Shown here: positions 34,759 through 43,098 of the stretch, piece after piece
Position numbering within the stretch: the stretch's first letter is position 1
Layout of the letters: each line of letters opens with the position of its first letter
Origin: Pseudarthrobacter chlorophenolicus A6
Lineage (GTDB): Bacteria > Actinomycetota > Actinomycetes > Actinomycetales > Micrococcaceae
Length of the DNA: 64,000 nt
NCBI RefSeq assembly: GCF_000022025.1
Contig: NC_011881.1
Span: 1 to 64,000 of the forward strand
Reading direction: 5' to 3'
Translations under genes and position numbers: made by a program
The notes under the pieces: generated by a model
Seen by the model: only the letters and a program-made list of their open reading frames with translations
Database searches by the model: none
What the model was told of the DNA's origin: nothing

Positions 34759-35307
34759 TTACGGGAGTGTCTTGTCAAGGAATGTCCGCAGCGCATCGGC
34801 TTTCATCGGCCTGGCATCGGCGCGGCCGAGGACCTTGCCATCGGACGCGACGACCACCGTGCTGTCCAGTGACGTGATCCCATATTTTTTGGTGAGCTGG
34901 CCGGTCTTGTCAACGACGTAGGGGTGACCGGGGTCGCCCGCCAGTTTGCGGAACTCATCGACCTGGGCTTTGGTGTTTTCCGGGGTCACGTCGACGGCTA
35001 TGAAATCAGCCTTTCCGGCGTATTCCTGTTCCAGGTTTTTCATCGCTTCAGCCTGAGGCACGCAGGTGTAGCACCAGCTCGCCATGAAATACAGCACCGT
35101 TGGACGCGTCGAGGGCACGGTGACCGCTTCACCAGTCACCGAGGCGACCTCTATCCTCTCCACACTGTTTCCGCTGGCCGCGTCGGCTGACGTATCGGCT
35201 TCACCGCCGCGTTTCAGTGCCGTCGAGGCGAGAATCAGGACGAGGGCCACGGCCGCGATGATTGCGGCGATAGTGAAGAGGCGCCGGCGGTTTTTTGTCG
35301 TTGTCAT
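34759..35307 (-). CDS. Membrane-anchored thioredoxin-like protein (TlpA type)
   Basis: A 182-residue protein with one N-terminal membrane helix (about 11-29) and a thioredoxin fold whose active site is ASWCYTCVPQ (Cys79, Cys82), followed by IAVDVTPEN and a cis-Pro-like region near YVVDKTG. It overlaps the upstream CcdA-like gene by four bases, so it is the expected partner for electron transfer. Paralogous to the proteins at 31418 and 37320. Confidence 0.87.
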   Translation of the reverse strand: MTTTKNRRRLFTIAAIIAAVALVLILASTALKRGGEADTSADAASGNSVERIEVASVTGEAVTVPSTRPTVLYFMASWCYTCVPQAEAMKNLEQEYAGKADFIAVDVTPENTKAQVDEFRKLAGDPGHPYVVDKTGQLTKKYGITSLDSTVVVASDGKVLGRADARPMKADALRTFLDKTLP

Positions 35308-36269
35308 GGCTTTCCTTGTTGCTGTCGGTCGGTCGTCGGTTCAGAGATCCCAAGGCCGGGGCTACAGCATGCTTCGGCGCCGTTCGCTGTTTCCACCGGG
35401 TCCTTGGGTGCGGTTCGGTCGGGCGTTTTCGCGTGGCTGCGGCGCCGGAGCGATATAGCTGCCGCGGTGAGTGCGGCTGCCGCGGCTGCCGCCGTGATCA
35501 GGGGCCAGGCCTCCGTGATGAAGGCGGATACTGCCACGCTCGCCTCGGTTATTCCTGAGCCCATGATGCCGCCGGCCTGGCCGCCGGTCAGGGCTGGCAC
35601 CCAGTAGAGCAGCAGGTATATCCCGGCCAGGGCCAGGGCGGCCCCGCCCAGGCGGTTGACATAGGGCAGCAGTCGGCGGACGTGGTTCACCAGGGCGTCG
35701 CGGGCGACCGCGGCGCCAAGGGAGAGAAGGATCAGCACCACCGATGAGCCCAGGGCGTAGGCCGCGAACACTGACAGCAGTCCGGCCAGGCTTCCCGTGG
35801 ACACGGCCTGGGCGACGACGGCCAGCAAAAGGGCCAGGCTGCAGGAGAGCGCCGCCACCGCATATGCCACGCCATAGCCAAAGACCGCCTTCAACCCCGA
35901 CCCGTTCCCGCCCCCCTTCCGTGCAAACCGGTTCAGGTTCAGACCGGTGCCCGGCAGTTGCCAGCCGGCCAGCATTCCAAGGCCGGCGATCACAATCACC
36001 GCCCCGATCACCGCAGCGGCCCAGGGCAGGGCGGAGGCCACGGACCGCAGCCCCACGGCGAACAGGAGCCCCGTCGTGACAAAGACCGCGGCGAATCCGG
36101 CGCTCAAGGCCATTCCGGCACGCAACCCGGCCAGCAGCGGCCGTTTCCGTCCGGCCCCGGGTCCGGACCCGATGAAGTAGGCCAGGTAGGTGGGCAGCAT
36201 CGCGAACCCGCACGGGTTCACGGTGGCGAGCATCCCGGTCAAAAAGGCCAGACCCAACGCCCCCGTCAT
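35304..36269 (-). CDS. CcdA/DsbD-like membrane protein with terminal Cys-Cys pair
   Basis: About 321 residues when started at the ATG at 36269, which overlaps the upstream stop (ATGA). The core has TVNPCGFAMLPTYL (Cys20) and AALSCSLALLLAV, with about eight hydrophobic segments, and the tail has EACCSPG. It is a close relative of the protein at 30381-31406. Expected to pass electrons, and possibly mercury, between membrane faces. Confidence 0.87.
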   Translation of the reverse strand: MTGALGLAFLTGMLATVNPCGFAMLPTYLAYFIGSGPGAGRKRPLLAGLRAGMALSAGFAAVFVTTGLLFAVGLRSVASALPWAAAVIGAVIVIAGLGMLAGWQLPGTGLNLNRFARKGGGNGSGLKAVFGYGVAYAVAALSCSLALLLAVVAQAVSTGSLAGLLSVFAAYALGSSVVLILLSLGAAVARDALVNHVRRLLPYVNRLGGAALALAGIYLLLYWVPALTGGQAGGIMGSGITEASVAVSAFITEAWPLITAAAAAAALTAAAISLRRRSHAKTPDRTAPKDPVETANGAEACCSPGLGISEPTTDRQQQGKP

Positions 36270-36667
36270 GGGCAGCACCGCGCGTCGCGGTCGGCCACAA
36301 CAGGGCGCTGGGTGACGTGTGGTTGTTCCGGAACACCAGGAGCCCTGTCCGGGCCTTCCTGGTGCATCCTGAACGATTGAGGGCCAGCTTCCGTCGGGGC
36401 GCAGCAATCACTTCCCGGCTTGGCATTTCGCGCGTGGCGCCGGCGCAGGGCCCGGATGATCAAAACACCCGCGACACTCGCGGCAGCGGCCATCATCCAT
36501 GGGCTGCCCGTCACTGTCCCGGCCGCTCCGAGGGCACCGCCTGCTACCACCAGCAACGGCACACCGCAGCAGAGCAGGCCGACCGCCGCAACACCGAGCG
36601 TGGACAGCAGAACACCGAGCGTGAACACTGTTCCGGGGCGTTGGCGGCCCTTCGTGTTCGTTGACAT
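36266..36667 (-). CDS. MerT/MerC-like Cys-Cys membrane protein (third copy)
   Basis: A 133-residue protein with LLCCGVPLLV (Cys33-Cys34) in a membrane helix, a second helix, then SDCCAP and a terminal RCCP. Three vicinal Cys pairs is more than most MerT proteins have. I choose the ATG at 36667 because GGAAGGA sits 7 bases upstream. First gene of the second minus-strand operon, behind the operator at 36755. Confidence 0.76.
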   Translation of the reverse strand: MSTNTKGRQRPGTVFTLGVLLSTLGVAAVGLLCCGVPLLVVAGGALGAAGTVTGSPWMMAAAASVAGVLIIRALRRRHARNAKPGSDCCAPTEAGPQSFRMHQEGPDRAPGVPEQPHVTQRPVVADRDARCCP

Positions 36668-36754
36668 GATCATTCCTTCCAATGTCCCGCTCCCGCCCGG
36701 CCCTGGCGGACTCACCAGGAAGAAAACGGACCGCGAGATCCTGTGTCACCCATC

Positions 36755-36783
36755 TTCGACCTTCCACTAGGGGGCAAGGTCAA
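36755..36783. promoter_or_regulatory. MerR-type operator between divergent CysCys operon and second merR
   Basis: On the minus strand it reads TTGACCTTGCC...GGAAGGTCGAA, a dyad of the same type as the other mer operators. It lies 88 bases upstream of the gene starting at 36667 and 136 bases upstream of the divergent regulator. Confidence 0.65.
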
Positions 36784-36918
36784 GTTCTTGGGCCGGTGGC
36801 CTCCACCAGGGTTCGCGGGCGGACCCGGGCGGGGTGCCCGGCAGAATCCCGGCTCCACAACATTCCAGTAGACTGGATAGTTATAGAGCGTTTGGTGCTA
36901 GGACGTGAAGGATGCATT

Positions 36919-37308
36919 ATGCGAATCGGTGAAGCCGCAGCCGCGGTCGGAATGACCACGAAGGCGATCAGGTTCTATGAGGACCGGGGCCTTCTTCCCC
37001 CGGCTGAGCGCTCAGCCAACGGGTACCGGGAGTATGCCGATGACACGGTCAGCAGGCTTGAATTCATCCGCCGCAGCCAGGTGGCCGGCCTGAGCCTGGC
37101 ACAGATTCAGGGGATTCTGCGTATCCGCGATTCCGGTGCTACGCCGTGCGCCCACGTAAGTGATGTGCTGGCGCGGCAGCTGATGGATCTGGACCGGCAA
37201 ATCGCAGAAATTACCGCCCTTCGCGAAACCGTTGCCGGGTACCATGCCGCTGGAGCGGCCGCCGATCCTGCAGGCTGCGATCCGGACCGGATCTGCAGCT
37301 ACCTTTGA
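36919..37308 (+). CDS. merR: MerR-family metal-responsive regulator (second copy)
   Basis: A 129-residue paralogue of the regulator at 19397-19789, with the same winged helix and the cysteines Cys77, Cys120, Cys126. The ATG at 36919 follows AAGGA. It lies in the middle of the CysCys/thioredoxin operons and is divergent from one of them, so it probably controls the operators at 36755 and 38295 and perhaps 32853. Cross-talk with the first MerR is likely because the binding sites are so similar. Confidence 0.9.
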   Translation: MRIGEAAAAVGMTTKAIRFYEDRGLLPPAERSANGYREYADDTVSRLEFIRRSQVAGLSLAQIQGILRIRDSGATPCAHVSDVLARQLMDLDRQIAEITALRETVAGYHAAGAAADPAGCDPDRICSYL

Positions 37309-37319
37309 GCCGGGCGCGG

Positions 37320-37910
37320 CTACGCGCCGGGGTTACCGCCGGCAGTGGCCAGGGCTGCCTTGAGTTGCTCCTCGCTGGGCTCCACGGCGCGGAAGACCTC
37401 CCTGCCACCATCATCCAAGACCACGAAGGTGCTGACCTGGGTTATTTGATAGGCGGTGATCAGCTGCGTGTTGAGGTCAGAGGCGTATGCCAGGGACGAG
37501 GCTTCGTTCAAGGCCAGAAAATCTTCGATTTGCCGGGTCGTCTCATACGGTGCAATATCCACGGCTATGTAGTTAGCGTCGGCAGGTGACCTGCGCTGAA
37601 GTTCCGCGAGCGTCCTAGTGGAAGGCCCGCAGGCACCGCACTCGATGTTGAAGAAGAACAGAACGCTCGGTTTCTGGCCCGGTACCGGGACCTCTTTGCC
37701 CTGGGCTGTGCGGGCGGTAAACGCGCCCCCGACCGGAGCGGCAGCAGCCGCTCCGGTGTCCGGTCCCTGTGATGTTCCGGTGGAGGACTGAAACGACATG
37801 AACAGGGTCGATGATGCGCCGATGACTAGCAGCAGCACCAGCACCGTCTGCCATGACCGGCGGCGGGGCGCCGGTGACTGACCCGCTCCTGCATTGGTAC
37901 TGCCGGTCAT
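37320..37910 (-). CDS. Membrane-anchored thioredoxin-like protein
   Basis: A 196-residue protein with one N-terminal membrane helix (about 22-40) and a thioredoxin fold with active site NIECGACGPS (Cys91, Cys94) and AVDIAPYETT. It overlaps the upstream Cys-Cys membrane protein gene by four bases. This third module has no CcdA-like gene of its own. Confidence 0.85.
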   Translation of the reverse strand: MTGSTNAGAGQSPAPRRRSWQTVLVLLLVIGASSTLFMSFQSSTGTSQGPDTGAAAAAPVGGAFTARTAQGKEVPVPGQKPSVLFFFNIECGACGPSTRTLAELQRRSPADANYIAVDIAPYETTRQIEDFLALNEASSLAYASDLNTQLITAYQITQVSTFVVLDDGGREVFRAVEPSEEQLKAALATAGGNPGA

Positions 37911-38218
37911 CGTCCGCCGGGGTGCTGCAGGATCCGGTCCCGGGCCGGATCCTGATCTGACACGGACCCTGGGCCGCAGCAGTCCCCTGTCTCACCCGGC
38001 ACCACTTCGCGGCGGCGCAGGAGCGCCCAGGCCATTGTGACCGCGGCAAGCACTACGGCCGCAGCGATGACCCACGGATTGCCCAGGACTGAGCCGGCCG
38101 CGCCCAGAGCACCGGCGGCGATCAGCAACGGCAGCCCGCAGCACAGCAGATGAAGCAGGAAGAAGCCGCCGACAGCCAGTGCCGCTCGGTTTCCCTGGCC
38201 CTTTGAAGTGGTTGACAT
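37907..38218 (-). CDS. MerT/MerC-like Cys-Cys membrane protein (fourth copy)
   Basis: A 103-residue protein with HLLCCGLPLLIAAG (Cys26-Cys27), a second membrane helix and GDCCGPG in the tail. The ATG at 38218 has AAAGGA at proper spacing; an ATG two codons upstream is too close to it. First gene of the third minus-strand operon, behind the operator at 38295. Confidence 0.76.
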   Translation of the reverse strand: MSTTSKGQGNRAALAVGGFFLLHLLCCGLPLLIAAGALGAAGSVLGNPWVIAAAVVLAAVTMAWALLRRREVVPGETGDCCGPGSVSDQDPARDRILQHPGGR

Positions 38219-38294
38219 GGTCATTCCTTTCAGTGCTGGCGCATTGGACGCCGACCCGGAGCGGGCGGTATACCCCGGGGCTTTGGTACCAGTG

Positions 38295-38322
38295 TTGACC
38301 TTCCCCCCTAGTGGAAGGTCAA
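38295..38322 (-). promoter_or_regulatory. MerR-type operator of the third CysCys/thioredoxin operon
   Basis: TTGACCTTCC (38295-38304) and GGAAGGTCAA (38313-38322) are perfect inverted copies separated by 8 bases, the clearest MerR dyad in the window. It lies 77 bases upstream of the 38218 start. Confidence 0.75.
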
Positions 38323-38367
38323 TACTGGGTGAGGCAACGCCATCAATGCGCGTTGCCCCTGTCCGCG

Positions 38368-38557
38368 CGCCGAACTCTGCCAGCTGACCGGGCCCTTTCA
38401 AGTTCACCTGGCAGAGGTGGGGAACCCAATCAGTGACGGCCACAGGGCCGTCTTGGGGTGAAGCCCCTTGAACACATCGCCGCCGCCTCCGCGGCGCCAG
38501 TGGACAGGGGCCGGGTTATTGTTCCTGACCCGAATCCGACAGCTAACCCCGCAGGCG
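38368..38557 (+). promoter_or_regulatory. c-di-AMP (ydaO/yuaA) riboswitch
   Basis: The leader shows the ydaO landmarks in order: a closing stem CGCC/GGCG, GGGGAACCCAA near 38419, TTGGGGTGAA near 38452, and the 3' signature CCCGAATCCGACAGCTAACC (38529-38548). In actinobacteria this riboswitch typically precedes cell-wall hydrolase genes, as here. c-di-AMP binding usually lowers expression. Confidence 0.88.
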
Positions 38558-38575
38558 CCGGCAGAAGGACATCTC

Positions 38576-39412
38576 TTGAGTATCGACTCCCCTCCAAGGC
38601 ACTTCCCTGCGCCCGTTCCCAATCAATCCTCCGCTCCAGACAAGCCTCTTCACGGGCGTCGGCGGGCCCAAGTGCGCCCCAGTGCCACCCGCTCTCACCG
38701 GGGGCGAAACGCCGGTCTGGCCGTGCTCGCCTCCGGTGTGGCACTGACAGCATCCCTGGCTTCGGCGCACGCTGCTGTCCCCGGCGCGCCTGCCTCCGTC
38801 CCCGAGAGCGTGGCAGGGGAAACGTCCGTGTCCGCTGTTGTCATGCCCGTATCTGCTGCCGCTGACGCGCGACTTGATTTCGACCGAACCGAGGTGACCA
38901 GCAGCCCTGCTCCAGTAGCGCCGCCTGCGGCGGCTGCGGGTAATCGGCCGGCGATACCTGAACCGCGGCAAACCAAGCCTGCGCCGGCAGTCCGGGAAGT
39001 GGAGCAGCCGGCATCGCGGACGGGCAAGCTCAGCTCGCCGGTCGCAAACCCTGTGACCAATTCGCCTTTCGGCTACAGAACCAACCCCTTGAGCGGAGCG
39101 GCCGGAGAACTGCACACTGGGCTGGATTTCGCCGCTGGATGCGGTACCCCGGTCTTCAGCGCAGGCAAGGGGACGGTCACTGAAGCTGGATTCAGCGCCT
39201 ACGGCGGCGGCAACCGCATCGTTATCGACCACGGGAACGGGCTAAAGACCACCTACAACCACCTGGAAACGATAGGCGTCCAGCTGAATCAGAGCGTCGA
39301 AACTGGCGTCCGGATTGGTATCGCCGGCACAACCGGAAACTCCACCGGGTGCCACCTCCACTTCGAAGTTCTCGTCAACGGCCAGACCGTTGATCCCTCA
39401 GGCTGGTTGTAA
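38576..39412 (+). CDS. M23 family peptidoglycan endopeptidase
   Basis: About 278 residues when started at the TTG at 38576, which follows AGAAGGA and is the first in-frame start after the riboswitch; the upstream open frame runs through the RNA and is not real. It has an export signal (about residues 45-65), an Ala/Pro-rich linker and a C-terminal LytM/M23 domain with HTGLDFAAGCG and CHLHFEV supplying zinc ligands. It would cut peptide cross-bridges of the wall. It may be a riboswitch-controlled hydrolase carried with the island. Confidence 0.88.
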   Translation: MSIDSPPRHFPAPVPNQSSAPDKPLHGRRRAQVRPSATRSHRGRNAGLAVLASGVALTASLASAHAAVPGAPASVPESVAGETSVSAVVMPVSAAADARLDFDRTEVTSSPAPVAPPAAAAGNRPAIPEPRQTKPAPAVREVEQPASRTGKLSSPVANPVTNSPFGYRTNPLSGAAGELHTGLDFAAGCGTPVFSAGKGTVTEAGFSAYGGGNRIVIDHGNGLKTTYNHLETIGVQLNQSVETGVRIGIAGTTGNSTGCHLHFEVLVNGQTVDPSGWL

Positions 39413-39629
39413 TCGGCAAATGCGTTTTCCGCTCCCCTGCCCCGGTGCCCGCCGGCCAGAAAGGGTTCAAGAGACCGGCCGCCATTGCACGGGCGAACTG
39501 ACGCCGCAAGCTGTTGACCGCATCCGGCAACAGGTCCTGCGGATCCCGGCTGCCGGAGCCGGTCAGGGGGGGCTCCGGCAAGCCTTTGGAGGCAATCGCC
39601 GCCATCTGGATATATAGAAGGAGCCTTTG

Positions 39630-41591
39630 ATGAGTTCACGGAGGCGCCGGCCGGGTCCGGGCAGCGCACCGGCGTGGATCGCTGGTGCCTGTGTGGTGGC
39701 GGCTGTGACGGCCGTTGCCGGTGTGATGTACTCCGGGGCGGCTCGAGAGCGCGTTCTGTCAGACCCCGGCATCATTGTCCGGTGGGGGCTAGCGCCCGTT
39801 CTGGTGTTGCATCACCTCGCCCTTGCAGCCGTCGTTGGATCGCTGATTTTCACCGCGGTCATCCTGCCCCGCAAACCGGAGCCGGATCAGGGCCCCGCCT
39901 TCGGCCGGGCCCTGACAGTGGCATTATGGGCCGCGGCCGTGTGGGTGCTGGCCGCCTTGGCCGTCCTTGTCCTGACGTATGCCGATGTGGCCGGTATTCC
40001 CCTCAGCGCCGGGGCGGACTTCGCAGACCAGCTCGGATTATTCGTGACCGGCGTCGGGGTCGGCCGGGCACGGCTGACGATCTTGTTCATCGCGGTCCTG
40101 GTGAGCATGCTGGTCGTTGCCGTGCGCTCTGCGGCCGGACTCCTGTCCGCTGCCGTGCTTGCGCTCTCCAGCATCGTTCCGGCGACTGCAGCAATCGGCC
40201 ACGCTTCCGGTGGCGTCGACCACATCGGAGCCAGCAACGCCTTGGGCCTGCACGTCGGGGCCGGGACAGTCTGGGTCGGGGGAATCCTCGTGCTGGCATG
40301 CATCATTCCTGCCCTTGGCACGGCTGATGCCGACGGTTCCACAGCGCAGACGGTTCTCTCCCGTTTTTCAGCCCTGGCCGGACTGGCCTTCGCACTCGTG
40401 CTGATCACGGGAACGATCAGTGCCATTTACCGTCTCGGCGGTATCGGGGGGCTCCTCTCCCCATACGGCGGTCTCCTCCTTCTAAAGACGGCCGCTACGC
40501 TGCTCCTGGGAGCGATCGGCCTCCTACACCGGTGCTGGATAATCCCCAGATTGACCACTACGCACCGTCGGTCCCGTCTGCTGTGGCGGGTTCTGATCCT
40601 CGAACTGGTCATTATGGGGGCGGTTATGGGCCTTGCCGTCGCCTTGTCCCGTAGCCCTTCCCCCGTGCCCCTGGAACCGGACCCCAAGGCAACCCCGGCC
40701 CAGATCCTCACCGGCTATCTGCTGCCACCTGAATTAACCGCGTCAGCATGGCTTACCCAATGGCGCCCGGACTGGCTGTGGATTACCGCGGCGATCCTGG
40801 CGGCACTCTTTTACGGCTGGGCCTACAGCCGCGCCCGGTGTTCCCACGACCCGTGGCCCCGACACCGCTTGTTCAGCTGGTTTAGTGCGCTGATACTCCT
40901 GACCTTCATCACCTCCGGATTCCCCGCCGTTTACGGGCCGGTGCTTCTCAGCGTGCACGCCACTGCCACGATGGCTTTGGCCTATGCAGTGCCGTGGCTG
41001 CTTGTCGCTTCCCGGCCGCTGCGGCTCGCCCTTACGGTTCTGCCGGCGAGGGAAGATGGAAGCACCGGAGCGCGGGAAAGCGTCCTATGGCTTCAAAACA
41101 CCGCCATCGCATCTGGGCCATTGTTCTCCGGGCTCGTGCTCGGATCAGTGACCATCCTGTTCTATCTGACGCCCGCACTCAGGTTGAGCCTGGCCGAGCA
41201 TGTGGTCCATGAATTCGGCCTAATACTTTTCCTTGCGCTCGGGATCCTCCTCGCCAATGCCCTACAAGAGGGAGGAGAGGAACCTGAACACCTTCGACAC
41301 CGCTTGGCTGGACTTACAGCCGGATTAGCAGGAATCGGAGCGATAGGTGTCCGATTCCTCAATCCCGATGTCATCGAACAAGAGTGGTTTTCAGGTCTCG
41401 GACGAGTTTGGGGGCCCGTCCCCGCCGCAGACCAACACAACGCAGGGATCATCCTGCTCTCCAGCTGCGTCCTGTCGGCCGTGCTCGTCATCAGATCCCG
41501 CCAGCGCAGGAGAAGGCCTCTGCAGAATTCCGGCAGGAAAACACGGTCTAGGGGCGCGCGATGGAAATCAATGTCCCGCGACCATGCCTAA
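39630..41591 (+). CDS. CopD-CtaG fusion membrane protein (copper handling)
   Basis: A 653-residue protein with at least 14 hydrophobic segments. The N-terminal half is CopD-like (LGLHVGAGTVWVGGILVLA), and the C-terminal half is CtaG-like (caa3 oxidase assembly; LTQWRPDWLWITAAIL, FPAVYGPVLLSVHATATMALAY). It is thought to take copper across the membrane, in partnership with CopC. The ATG at 39630 follows AAGGAG. Followed by ycnI and copC. Confidence 0.9.
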   Translation: MSSRRRRPGPGSAPAWIAGACVVAAVTAVAGVMYSGAARERVLSDPGIIVRWGLAPVLVLHHLALAAVVGSLIFTAVILPRKPEPDQGPAFGRALTVALWAAAVWVLAALAVLVLTYADVAGIPLSAGADFADQLGLFVTGVGVGRARLTILFIAVLVSMLVVAVRSAAGLLSAAVLALSSIVPATAAIGHASGGVDHIGASNALGLHVGAGTVWVGGILVLACIIPALGTADADGSTAQTVLSRFSALAGLAFALVLITGTISAIYRLGGIGGLLSPYGGLLLLKTAATLLLGAIGLLHRCWIIPRLTTTHRRSRLLWRVLILELVIMGAVMGLAVALSRSPSPVPLEPDPKATPAQILTGYLLPPELTASAWLTQWRPDWLWITAAILAALFYGWAYSRARCSHDPWPRHRLFSWFSALILLTFITSGFPAVYGPVLLSVHATATMALAYAVPWLLVASRPLRLALTVLPAREDGSTGARESVLWLQNTAIASGPLFSGLVLGSVTILFYLTPALRLSLAEHVVHEFGLILFLALGILLANALQEGGEEPEHLRHRLAGLTAGLAGIGAIGVRFLNPDVIEQEWFSGLGRVWGPVPAADQHNAGIILLSSCVLSAVLVIRSRQRRRRPLQNSGRKTRSRGARWKSMSRDHA

Positions 41592-41944
41592 GGACCCAAT
41601 ATTTCCCGTTCCCTCGTGCAGTCACCTTTACCGCCGCCATGTTCCCTCTGGCCGCCGGAGCCCACGTGCCAGCCGGCGGTTCCCTGCCCGAGCCGGCCAT
41701 TTTCGCCGGACTCGTCGCCCTGGTGCTGGCACCGGTGATGATCCTGGCCAAAATAAGGATCACCGCCCCTGTGATGGTCGGGCTTCTCGCCGCCGGCGAA
41801 CTGGTCCTGCACGAGGCCTTCAATGCCCTGTCGGTGTCAGCAGCGTTCACTCCCGGTCCCGGCGGGCATCTGCACGGCACCGGACCGGTGCCCCCTTTAG
41901 CGGGGGTTCAGATGCCGGAGCACGCCGCAGCCCGGGGGCGCTGA
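41561..41944 (+). CDS. Hypothetical membrane protein of the copper cluster, probably frameshifted
   Basis: A 127-residue product with three hydrophobic segments (MFPLAAGAHVPAGGS, LVALVLAPVMILAKI, MVGLLAAGELVLHEAF) and a His-containing tail. It overlaps the CopD-CtaG gene end; the ATG at 41639 is a possible shorter start. It stops at 41944, exactly where another frame continues with a hydrophobic helix ending at 42060. The two look like parts of one protein, with the shift near a run of five G residues at about 41934. Confidence 0.55.
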   Translation: MEINVPRPCLRTQYFPFPRAVTFTAAMFPLAAGAHVPAGGSLPEPAIFAGLVALVLAPVMILAKIRITAPVMVGLLAAGELVLHEAFNALSVSAAFTPGPGGHLHGTGPVPPLAGVQMPEHAAARGR

Positions 41945-42060
41945 TGCTAATCCTGCACGCCGCAGCGACTCTGGCCACCGCCCTGATCGTGGCCGGCGGC
42001 GAGGCAGCCGTGTGGGCGCTGGCCGCATGGCTGTGTCCCCTGATCCGGATCGGATCCTGA
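41944..42060 (+). CDS. C-terminal helix segment of the frameshifted copper-cluster membrane protein
   Basis: A 38-residue frame starting at an ATG that overlaps the preceding TGA (TGATG). It encodes one hydrophobic helix ending in LAAWLCPLIRIGS. It may be made by translational re-initiation, or be the separated tail of the upstream gene after a frameshift or sequencing error. Confidence 0.45.
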   Translation: MLILHAAATLATALIVAGGEAAVWALAAWLCPLIRIGS

Positions 42061-42326
42061 CGGCGGTGGTCATTCCCGACTGGCCGCACCTTCCAGCCCC
42101 GCGCCTGACCGTCATTCCTTCCCGGTGGAGAAGCCTGCGGCTGCCCGCCCGGCGCGGGCCGCCGCGTGTTCAGCCCGCTTCTCTCTGAGCGGCACCTCAC
42201 CCTACGCCGCTGATCCGCCGGCCCTGCCCACAAGCAAGGCCTCGCTGCCGGTCAGCCGTGTTTCCTCTCTCTTGCGCCGCCGCATCCGCGGCCCTTTGGC
42301 GCACCCACTTTTTGGAAGGCATGTTC

Positions 42327-43061
42327 ATGAAAACCTCAATCCGTCGTACCCTCAAAACCCTCACCGCCGCCACCGCGACCGCCGGGATGATCGCCCTGGG
42401 TGCCACCGCCGCCTCTGCCCACATCACCGTGAACCCTGACGACACCGGAGCCAACGGCTACACGCACCTGACATTCAACGTCCCGAACGAATCCCCGACC
42501 GCGAAGACCAGCAAACTCGAAGTCAAGCTGCCCACCGACACTCCCTTCACCTCGGTCTCGGTCAAACCCGTCGAGGGCTGGAGCGCCCAGGTCATCACCA
42601 GCGACCTGCCCAAGCCGGTCACCGTGTCCGGGACCACCGTCACCAAGGCCCCGAGCTCCGTAGTCTGGAACGCCGACGCAACCCACCAGATCGGTCAGAA
42701 CGAATACCAGGCGTTCTCGCTTTCCGTGGGCAAACTCCCCGCAGCCGGGACGACCGTGACCCTGAAGGCTGCCCAGACCTACACCGATGGGAGCGTCGTT
42801 AACTGGGACGAACAAAGTGCCGAGGGCCAGCCCGAGCCCAAGCACCCGGCCCCGTCCTTCACCACCACCGCCGAAGACGGAACCGCCCCCACCGCATCTC
42901 CGGCGGCAGCATCCCCGGCAGCCGCGACCCACACCTCGGAGACTTCCAGCGATGCGGCAGCCGTGTGGGGTATCGTCCTGGGCGCTGCCGGATTGATCCT
43001 CGGCGCAGCCGCGCTGGGACTGGTCCTGGCCAGCCGGCGAACTCGCACCGCAGCCAAGTAG
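42327..43061 (+). CDS. YcnI family copper-binding exported protein
   Basis: A 244-residue protein with a signal peptide ending at SAHITVNP, so the mature protein starts at His32, the copper ligand in YcnI. A DUF1775 beta domain, a Thr/Ala/Pro-rich linker and a C-terminal membrane anchor (about 215-237) follow. I use the ATG at 42327, 7 bases after GGAAGG. It is followed by copC, as in the common ycnI-copCD arrangement. Confidence 0.9.
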   Translation: MKTSIRRTLKTLTAATATAGMIALGATAASAHITVNPDDTGANGYTHLTFNVPNESPTAKTSKLEVKLPTDTPFTSVSVKPVEGWSAQVITSDLPKPVTVSGTTVTKAPSSVVWNADATHQIGQNEYQAFSLSVGKLPAAGTTVTLKAAQTYTDGSVVNWDEQSAEGQPEPKHPAPSFTTTAEDGTAPTASPAAASPAAATHTSETSSDAAAVWGIVLGAAGLILGAAALGLVLASRRTRTAAK

Positions 43062-43098
43062 CACCAGCCCCCCGCGCCCGCTCCTGAAAGAACCCGCA

